A DNA stretch of 11,521 nt, taken from NCBI GenBank assembly GCA_934555855.1, contig CAKTFL010000023.1, positions 1 through 11,521 of the forward strand, written 5' to 3'. This stretch comes from an uncultured Sphingomonas sp. (GTDB lineage Bacteria > Pseudomonadota > Alphaproteobacteria > Sphingomonadales > Sphingomonadaceae). The notes below the pieces were generated by a model that saw only the letters and a list, made by a program, of their open reading frames with translations, did no database searches and had not been told where the DNA came from. Position numbers and translations under genes: made by a program. Below, one piece after another: positions 5,843 through 11,521 of this stretch; position 1 is the stretch's first letter; every line of letters starts with the position of its first letter.

Positions 5843-8104
5843 GTGCTGCGTTGCAATCTGCTGGCGGGCTGCTGCCTTCCGTTCGCCCTGTCCTGGGGTC
5901 CGCCTGCGTTCGCTCAGGATCTGACGGATCGTCCTGCATCCTCATATGCGGTGCCGACGCCTGCTTCGCCTGCCCCGCAGCCAGCGCGGGATGGCGCCGA
6001 GCAGATCCAGTTCAGCGCCGACACGCTGGAATATGATACCAGTGCGGATATCGTCACCGCGACCGGGGAAGTGCGCCTCATCCGGCAAAGCGATCGGCTG
6101 CGTGCGGACAAGGTGGTCTGGAACCGCAAGACCGGCCGCGTGGTCGCGACGGGGAACATCGCCGTCCGCAATCCGCAGGGCGATACGGCTTACGGCGATG
6201 CGATCGAGCTTACGGACTCGCTGAAGGACGGCGTCGTCGACAACATGCTGGTTGTGCTCAACCGCGGCGGGCGACTCGCGGCGGAGCGCGGCACGCGTGA
6301 GCCCGACGGAACCATAGACCTGCAACGGGCTGCCTATACCCCCTGCGCGGTCGCGACGAGCGAGGGCTGTCCAAAGGAGCCCTCCTGGAAGATCACGGCC
6401 ATTCGGGTGACCTACCGCCCCGATCGCAGCCGGGTCTATTATGCCGGCGGCCGGCTGGACCTTTTCGGCTTGCCGACCATCCCGTTGCCCCGCTTCTCCC
6501 ATCCGATCGGCGGCGGGACCGACAGCGGCCTGCTGACGCCCGACATCCGCTATGACCGGGTCAACGGGGTGGAGGTCGCCACCCCCTATTACTTCAGCTT
6601 CGGTCCGAACCGGGGTCTGACGGTCACGCCGCACATCTATTCCAGCGTGCTGCCCATGCTTCAGGTCGATTATGCGGATCTGTCGCAACTCGGCGCCTAC
6701 CGCCTGGCGGCCTATGGCACGGTCAGCCGCCGCAGCGACGACCTGAGCTCCTCGCTGTCACCGCTCAGCACCGAACGCGCGTTCCGCGGCTATCTGGACG
6801 GGATCGGACGATTTCAGCTGGACCCGAACTGGAGCATTTCGGGTTCGCTCCGGCTTGCGACCGATCGCACTTTCCTGCGACGCTACGATATCTCCCGCGA
6901 CGACCGGCTGCGCTCGACCGTCAGTCTCGAGCGGATCGGCATCAACAGCTACTTCGCGCTGACCGGATGGGCGGTGCAGACCTTGCGGTTGAACGATCGT
7001 CAGGGCTTGCAGCCGGTGGCTCTTCCCGAACTCGATTACCGGCTGCGCTTCGACGACCCGCTGCTCGGCGGGCGCGTGACGGCCCAAGTCAACTCGCTGG
7101 CGGTCGGCCGCTCGGCGGGTCAGGACACGCAGCGAGCCTTTGCCAGCCTGCGCTGGGATCTGCGTCGCCTGACGAACTGGGGGCAGGAGGTGACCTTCAC
7201 CGCCTATTCTCGCGGGGATATCTACAACGCCGACGACCTTCTCACGAGTCCAGCCCTCTATCGCGGCACTGACGGGTTCCAGGGGCGTGCGATCGGCGCG
7301 CTGGCGGTGGACGTCCGCTGGCCGTTCGTGGGCAGCTTCCTGAGTGGCACGCAACGCCTGACCCCGCGTTTTCAGATCGTCGCCGCGCCCAGGATCCGCA
7401 ATCTGGCCATCCCGAATGAGGATGCCCGCGCCGTGGATCTGGAGGACTCGAACCTTTTCGCCCTGAACCGCTTTCCTGGCTACGATCGGTTCGAGGACTC
7501 GACCCGCGCGACCTATGGCTTGGAATGGGCGCTCGACCTGCCCGGCCTGACCGTGGATGCGGTGGTGGGCCAGAGTTACCGGCTGGATACCCGCCCGACG
7601 ATCCTGTATGACGGCACCGGCTTGTCCGATCGCTTCTCGGACATTGTCGGGCGAACCGAGATCCGCTTTCGCGACCTGGTGTCGATCACGCACCGTTACC
7701 GGCTCGACAAGGACGGGTTTGCCGTCCGTCGCAATGAGGTCGATGCGACACTCGGTTCTCGCAGCACCTATGTCCTGGTCGGATATCTGCGCCTGGACCG
7801 CAACATTCAGCCGGCACTGGAGGATCTGCGCGACCGGGAGGAAGCGCGCGTGGGGGGACGCGTGCAGTTCGCCCGCTTCTGGTCGGCATTCGGGTCGGCG
7901 GTGGTGGACCTGACCAATCGCCGGGAAGATGCGCTGTCGCTAGCGGATGGCTTCGACCCGATCCGTCATCGATTGGGCGTCCAATATCAGGACGACTGCT
8001 TGCGCTTGGGGCTGACCTGGCGACGCACCTACAACAACACGGGCGATGCGCGCCGCGGCAACAGCTTCCTGTTGACGCTGGCTTTCACCAATCTCGGCCG
8101 CTAA
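5843..8104 (+). CDS. lptD: LPS-assembly outer-membrane translocon LptD
   Basis: LptD is the outer-membrane beta-barrel that, with lipoprotein LptE, inserts lipopolysaccharide into the outer leaflet at the end of the Lpt bridge. The 753-residue product begins with a signal peptide whose likely cleavage is AFA|QD (after residue 24). It continues with a periplasmic OstA/LptA-like jellyroll domain (about 52-165, IQFSADTLEYDTSADIVTATG onward). The conserved plug-to-barrel entry FGLPTIPLPRFSHP (208-221) and GLLTPDI (229-235) follow, then a long alternating beta-strand barrel to the C-terminus. EDSNLFALNRFPGYDRFED (534-552) is a family hallmark. Mature-protein cysteines are only Cys168, Cys176 and Cys719. 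The start is a GTG; in-frame TGA codons at 5819 and 5828 rule out anything further upstream. It heads the lptD-surA-pdxA-rsmA operon. Confidence 0.95.
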   Translation: MLRCNLLAGCCLPFALSWGPPAFAQDLTDRPASSYAVPTPASPAPQPARDGAEQIQFSADTLEYDTSADIVTATGEVRLIRQSDRLRADKVVWNRKTGRVVATGNIAVRNPQGDTAYGDAIELTDSLKDGVVDNMLVVLNRGGRLAAERGTREPDGTIDLQRAAYTPCAVATSEGCPKEPSWKITAIRVTYRPDRSRVYYAGGRLDLFGLPTIPLPRFSHPIGGGTDSGLLTPDIRYDRVNGVEVATPYYFSFGPNRGLTVTPHIYSSVLPMLQVDYADLSQLGAYRLAAYGTVSRRSDDLSSSLSPLSTERAFRGYLDGIGRFQLDPNWSISGSLRLATDRTFLRRYDISRDDRLRSTVSLERIGINSYFALTGWAVQTLRLNDRQGLQPVALPELDYRLRFDDPLLGGRVTAQVNSLAVGRSAGQDTQRAFASLRWDLRRLTNWGQEVTFTAYSRGDIYNADDLLTSPALYRGTDGFQGRAIGALAVDVRWPFVGSFLSGTQRLTPRFQIVAAPRIRNLAIPNEDARAVDLEDSNLFALNRFPGYDRFEDSTRATYGLEWALDLPGLTVDAVVGQSYRLDTRPTILYDGTGLSDRFSDIVGRTEIRFRDLVSITHRYRLDKDGFAVRRNEVDATLGSRSTYVLVGYLRLDRNIQPALEDLRDREEARVGGRVQFARFWSAFGSAVVDLTNRREDALSLADGFDPIRHRLGVQYQDDCLRLGLTWRRTYNNTGDARRGNSFLLTLAFTNLGR

Positions 8105-8163
8105 GCCCGGGTTCAGCTATTATGCGGCAAGGCGCGCCCGAAGCGCGACATGGTTCCGCGCTC

Positions 8164-9525
8164 ATGAGGTTGGAACGAGCAGTGACATACAGTTTCGTAC
8201 GTGCGGCGGTCGGGCTCGCGGCGACGGCCGCGCTGACCGCCTCGGCGCTGGGCCAGACCGTCAATGACCAGTCGGTACCCGAGACCAACCTGAACCTGCC
8301 CCAGAACCTCCAGGTGTTCGGCAAGGTCGACCCGAATGTCCGCAAGGCGACGGCGATTGTCAACGACACCGTCATCACGGGCACCGATGTGGACCAGCGC
8401 GCCGCATTGATTCTGCTCGCCAATGACGGTGAGGTGCCGGGCGGCGACATGAACGCGCTCAAGCTGCAGGTGCTGCGTCAGCTGATCGACGAGACGCTGC
8501 AGATCCAGGAGGCGAAGACCGCCGATATCACCATCACGGCCGACGAGATCAGCCAAAGCTTTAACGGCGTCGCCTCTCGCTTCAAGCAGTCGCCGGCCGA
8601 TTTCGGCGCTTTCCTCCGCAAGGGCAACAGCTCCGAACGGTCGCTGAAGCGCCAGATCGAGGGCGGGCTTGCCTGGCAGCGTTACTTGCGCCGTCGCGTC
8701 GAACCGTTCGTCAATGTCGGCGATGAGGAAGTGCAGGCGATCCTGGACCGGCTTCAGCAATCGCAGGGTGTCGAGGAATTCGCGGTCAAGGAGATCTATC
8801 TTTCAGCGACCCCTGCCACCCAGCCGCAGGTGACCGGCACCATGCGGCAGATCGTCGCCGAAATGCAGAAGGGCGAGCGGCCCTTCGAGGCCTTTGCCCG
8901 GCAGATGTCGCAGGCGACCACGGCCGGCGTCGGCGGCGACCTCGGCTGGGTGCGCGTATCTCAGCTGCCCGATACCATGGCAGGCGCGCTGGCGCAGATG
9001 CAGGTCGGCCAGGTGGCAGGCCCGGTTGAGGTGCCCGGCGGTTTCTCGCTGCTGTACCTGACCGACAAGCGCCGTGTCGGCGCCGCCGACCCGCGTGATG
9101 CCCGGCTCAGCCTGAAGCAGATGACCATCCGCTTCCCCAATGGCACCACACCCGCGGAGGCATCGGCGCGTACCGCTGTTTTCGCCAAGTCGATCCAGTC
9201 CCTTCGCGGCTGCGGCAGCGTCGAGAAGATTGCGGCCGGCATCAACGCCGACGTGGTGGACAATGACACGATCCGCATTCGCGACCTTCCGCCACAGCTT
9301 CAGGAGATCATGCTGAAGCTTCAGGTCGGCGAGGCGACGCCGCCTTTCGGCTCTCCCGAGCAGGGCGTGCGGACGCTGGTGGTGTGCGGGCGTGACGACG
9401 CCCGGGCAGCGGCACTCCCCCGCCCCGACCAGGTGCAAAGCCAGCTGGAGCAGCAGCGGGTAAACCTGCGCGCCGATCAGAAGCTTCGCGACCTGCGCCG
9501 CGATGCGGTGATCGAGTATCGCTGA
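8164..9525 (+). CDS. surA: Periplasmic chaperone / peptidyl-prolyl isomerase SurA
   Basis: SurA escorts unfolded outer-membrane proteins, LptD among its known clients, across the periplasm. The ~453-residue product has a signal peptide (hydrophobic core about 11-29, likely cleaved after SALG at 30) and a SurA N-terminal helical domain with AIVNDTVITGTDVDQRA (64-80) and LRQLIDETLQIQEA (104-117). One recognisable parvulin domain follows (about 204-302), with EEFAVKEIYL, FARQMSQ, GGDLGWV (257-263) and AGPVEVPGGFSLLYL. The next region (about 311-420) looks like a degenerate second parvulin repeat carrying two cysteines, ahead of the C-terminal helix. The start is uncertain. ATG 8164 has no good ribosome binding site, while an in-frame GTG at 8182 follows a purine-rich GGAACGAG and also gives a complete signal peptide; ATG 8122 is less likely. 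The mature protein is the same in each case. Confidence 0.92.
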   Translation: MRLERAVTYSFVRAAVGLAATAALTASALGQTVNDQSVPETNLNLPQNLQVFGKVDPNVRKATAIVNDTVITGTDVDQRAALILLANDGEVPGGDMNALKLQVLRQLIDETLQIQEAKTADITITADEISQSFNGVASRFKQSPADFGAFLRKGNSSERSLKRQIEGGLAWQRYLRRRVEPFVNVGDEEVQAILDRLQQSQGVEEFAVKEIYLSATPATQPQVTGTMRQIVAEMQKGERPFEAFARQMSQATTAGVGGDLGWVRVSQLPDTMAGALAQMQVGQVAGPVEVPGGFSLLYLTDKRRVGAADPRDARLSLKQMTIRFPNGTTPAEASARTAVFAKSIQSLRGCGSVEKIAAGINADVVDNDTIRIRDLPPQLQEIMLKLQVGEATPPFGSPEQGVRTLVVCGRDDARAAALPRPDQVQSQLEQQRVNLRADQKLRDLRRDAVIEYR

Positions 9526-9538
9526 GGAAGGTCGCAAG

Positions 9539-10540
9539 ATGGCTGCGCCGCTCGCAATCTCGATGGGCGATCCGGCGGGGATCGGACCGGAAATCATTGC
9601 CAAGGCGTGGCAGCGCCGCGGGGAGCGCACCCTGCCTCCGTTCGTCGCGATCGGCGACGCCCGTGCCATCGCCCGCGTCTGGGAAGGTCCCGTGCGGATC
9701 GTTGAGCGGATCGACGACGTGGCGGACGCGTTCGACTCTGCCCTACCGGTGCTTCGGGTCGAGGATGCGGGCGATATCGTGCCCGGTGTTCCCGACATCG
9801 AGGGCGCACGCTGCGCGCTTTATGCGCTGGAGCTTGCCGCCGGTCTCGCTCGGTCGGGTGCCGTGTCCGCGCTGGTCACCGGGCCGGTGTCCAAGGCGCA
9901 GCTTTACGCGGTCGGCTTTGCTCATCCGGGCCAGACCGAGTTCGTGGCCGAGCGGTGCGGCGTCGCGGCCGAGAACGCAGCGATGATGCTCGCCGGCCCG
10001 TCGCTACGCGTCGTGCCGATCACCACCCATGTACCGCTCTCGCAGGTGTCCTCCCTCCTGACGGTGGACCTGATCCTGGCCAAGGGGCGCGCCACGGCGC
10101 GCGGGCTGGCGCGCAATTTCGGTATTCAGGCGCCCCGGCTCGCCTTTGCCGGGGTTAACCCCCATGCCGGAGAGGGCGGCGCGCTTGGGCGGGAGGAGAT
10201 CGAGGTGATCGAGCCCGCGATAGCGCTGCTGCGCGCGGAAGGGATCGACGCTATCGGCCCATTGGCGGCTGACACGCTGTTCCATGCCCGCGCGCGAAAG
10301 GAATATGACGCGGTGCTCTGCCCCTATCACGATCAGGCGCTGGTGCCGCTCAAGACGCTGCACTTCGACGAGGGCGTGAACATTACCCTGGGGCTGCCGA
10401 TCGTTCGGACATCGCCCGACCACGGCACTGCTTTCGGCATTGCGGGGCGCGGCGAAGCGCATCCGGGCGCGATGATCGCGGCGATCGAATTGGCAGCCGA
10501 GGCAGCGGAACGCCGCAGCGCCTGCGCGCCCGGCGAGTGA
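9539..10540 (+). CDS. pdxA: 4-hydroxythreonine-4-phosphate dehydrogenase
   Basis: PdxA oxidises 4-phosphohydroxy-L-threonine with NAD(P)+ to give, after decarboxylation, 3-amino-2-oxopropyl phosphate, which PdxJ condenses toward pyridoxine phosphate (vitamin B6). The 333-residue product is of normal length. It shows [12 protein letters not shown] (8-19), [10 protein letters not shown] (113-122), GQTEF (131-135) and the three metal-binding histidines His164 (in TTHVPL), His209 (in NPHAGEGG) and His264 (in CPYHDQ). These are followed by [21 protein letters not shown] (279-299). All catalytic landmarks are intact. The ATG is 13 bases after the surA stop and follows a strong AGGAAGG (9525-9531, seven bases upstream), so the start is well supported. 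The stop overlaps the rsmA start. Confidence 0.97.
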   Translation: MAAPLAISMGDPAGIGPEIIAKAWQRRGERTLPPFVAIGDARAIARVWEGPVRIVERIDDVADAFDSALPVLRVEDAGDIVPGVPDIEGARCALYALELAAGLARSGAVSALVTGPVSKAQLYAVGFAHPGQTEFVAERCGVAAENAAMMLAGPSLRVVPITTHVPLSQVSSLLTVDLILAKGRATARGLARNFGIQAPRLAFAGVNPHAGEGGALGREEIEVIEPAIALLRAEGIDAIGPLAADTLFHARARKEYDAVLCPYHDQALVPLKTLHFDEGVNITLGLPIVRTSPDHGTAFGIAGRGEAHPGAMIAAIELAAEAAERRSACAPGE

Positions 10541-11367
10541 CGTCGCCCACCTTCCCCCTGCCTCCCTTGCGGGAGGTAATTGCCCGCTACGGCTTGTCGG
10601 CGAGCAAGGCGCTCGGGCAGAACTTCCTGTTCGACGGCCAGCTGCTCGCGCGGATCGCCGCCGTTCCAGGCGACCTGTCCGACGCAGAGGTACTGGAGGT
10701 CGGGCCGGGCCCCGGCGGGCTGACCCGCGCCCTCCTCGCGGCAGGCGCAAAGGTCACTGCGATCGAGCGCGACGCGCGCTGCATCCCCGCCCTTGAGGAA
10801 CTGGGATCGGCCTATCCCGGCCGGCTGCGGGTGATCGAGGGGGACGCGCTAGAGGTGGACGCACCTGCGCTGTTCGAGGGGCGGCCGCACATCGTCGCCA
10901 ACCTGCCCTATAATGTCGGGACCGCGTTGCTGGTCGGGTGGTTGAGCGGACCTTGGGCGCCGTGGTGGCAATCGCTGACGCTGATGTTTCAGAAGGAGGT
11001 CGCCGAGCGGATCGTCGCCACGCCCGACACCACGGCGTATGGTCGGCTGGCGGTGCTGTCGCAATGGCGCAGCACGGCGCGGATCGCGATGCCGGTGCAT
11101 CGTTCCGCCTTCACGCCGCCGCCCAAGGTCATGTCGGCGGTGGTGGCGATCCGGCCGGCCGAGGCGCCGGCGGGCGTTGAGGTCGGTACGCTGGAGCGGG
11201 TGACTGCCGCGGCATTTGGCCAGCGGCGTAAAATGCTGCGGCAAAGCCTGAAGGGTGTTGCGGGCGCGCTGGATGCGCTTGACCATCTCGGCATCGATCC
11301 GACCCGCCGCGCAGAGACGCTGGCGGTTGCCGATTTCGTCGCGATCGCCCGATTTATTCGGGGGTAG
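10537..11367 (+). CDS. rsmA: 16S rRNA A1518/A1519 dimethyltransferase
   Basis: RsmA (KsgA) uses S-adenosylmethionine to dimethylate two adjacent adenosines near the 3' end of 16S rRNA, a late checkpoint in 30S assembly; its loss gives kasugamycin resistance in E. coli. The 276-residue product has KALGQNFL (24-31), SAM motif [12 protein letters not shown] (53-63), the ribose-binding acidic residue Glu77 in AIERD, Asp103 in GDAL, the catalytic motif NLPY (122-125), FQKEVAERI (151-159), FTPPPKV (192-198) and the C-terminal [13 protein letters not shown] (227-239). The start is a GTG that overlaps the pdxA stop as GTGA, implying translational coupling. The last 14 bp overlap a convergent gene. 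The lptD-surA-pdxA-rsmA order matches E. coli, which confirms the assignment. Confidence 0.97.
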   Translation: MTSPTFPLPPLREVIARYGLSASKALGQNFLFDGQLLARIAAVPGDLSDAEVLEVGPGPGGLTRALLAAGAKVTAIERDARCIPALEELGSAYPGRLRVIEGDALEVDAPALFEGRPHIVANLPYNVGTALLVGWLSGPWAPWWQSLTLMFQKEVAERIVATPDTTAYGRLAVLSQWRSTARIAMPVHRSAFTPPPKVMSAVVAIRPAEAPAGVEVGTLERVTAAAFGQRRKMLRQSLKGVAGALDALDHLGIDPTRRAETLAVADFVAIARFIRG

Positions 11368-11521
11368 CGGCGGGCTTCCGGTCCACCTGGGCGGTGGTGA
11401 CCGGCGGCCCCTTGGCGATCGTTGCGGCAAGCTCGGTCGCCTCGCCGCAACCCGTCTTGCACAGCTTGCGGATCCTGGTCAGGTTCTCGCGCGCCTGGGC
11501 GACAGCGCCCTTGGTCACCAG
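11354..11521 (-). CDS. C-terminal fragment of an unidentified protein (runs off the window)
   Basis: Reading leftward from the window edge, an open frame of 55 residues ends at TAA (11356-11354), 14 bp inside the 3' end of rsmA on the other strand. It has no start in the window because it is cut by the edge. The visible end has a helical, charged stretch ([13 protein letters not shown], 8-20), a Cys-x3-Cys pair (LCKTGC, 20-25), another helix ([14 protein letters not shown], 27-40) and a disordered Pro/Ala-rich tail (to PAATPE). Its composition looks like a genuine alphaproteobacterial protein. The helix-Cys-x3-Cys-helix ending resembles tails I associate with small sphingomonad secreted or repeat-containing proteins, but that is only an impression. 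Function unknown. Confidence 0.6.
   Translation of the reverse strand: MVTKGAVAQARENLTRIRKLCKTGCGEATELAATIAKGPPVTTAQVDRKPAATPE

Noticed and set aside
5843..5875. LLAGC near the LptD N-terminus resembling a lipoprotein lipobox
   Set aside because: The cysteine is residue 10, too near the start for a lipoprotein signal. LptD is a barrel protein, and a normal cleavage site (AFA|QD) follows at residue 24.
5679..5945. Upstream extension of the pepA reading frame
   Set aside because: It would overlap lptD and cover the whole divergent promoter region. The family N-terminus begins at the ATG at 5678, with a ribosome binding site.
6758..7693. 311-codon antisense frame inside lptD
   Set aside because: The lptD barrel is a firm assignment, and the antisense product has the composition of a shadow, with no recognisable motif.
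1..11521. Search for defence systems, mobile elements, CRISPR, tRNA or an undescribed gene cluster
   Set aside because: Nearly every gene is a recognised core housekeeping gene in conserved context. I saw no transposase, integrase, spaced direct-repeat array or compositional break.

Overview
The window is a high-GC, gene-dense stretch of chromosome that looks alphaproteobacterial, most likely from the sphingomonads. The evidence is protein style (for example the Ndk, HolC, LptD and SurA sequences), very short or overlapping gene junctions, GTG starts and sphingomonad-like promoter elements. I assign the group by recognition, not by a database search. I see no mobile element, CRISPR array, tRNA or rRNA, and almost everything here is core housekeeping.

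Block 1 (about 72-2702, + strand) is a purine-biosynthesis unit. It holds purM, then an overlapping purN whose reading frame continues without a stop into a MmcQ/YjbR-type domain, then a small single-pass membrane protein of unknown function that starts inside the purN stop codon (ATGA overlap). Block 2 (5678 down to 2727, - strand) is pepA, holC, ndk and a GNAT acetyltransferase. pepA-holC is an ancient pairing also known from E. coli. A weak hairpin plus T-tract between blocks 1 and 2 could terminate the leftward transcript. Putative promoters precede ndk and pepA and share an identical 10-base element.

Block 3 (5843-11367, + strand) diverges from pepA across a 164-bp intergenic region rich in inverted repeats and CATG words. 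It carries lptD-surA-pdxA-rsmA, the same order as in E. coli: the outer-membrane LPS translocon, a periplasmic chaperone for outer-membrane proteins, a pyridoxal-phosphate biosynthesis enzyme and the 16S rRNA dimethyladenosine transferase. At the right edge the 3' end of a leftward gene overlaps the end of rsmA by 14 bp. Only its last 55 residues are present.

No previously undescribed multi-gene system is evident. The points most worth a second look are the PurN-MmcQ fusion with a possible internal start, the shared ndk/pepA promoter element, the symmetric hairpin at the pepA transcription start region, the repeat structure upstream of lptD, the small membrane protein coupled to purN, and the cut-off gene at the right end.
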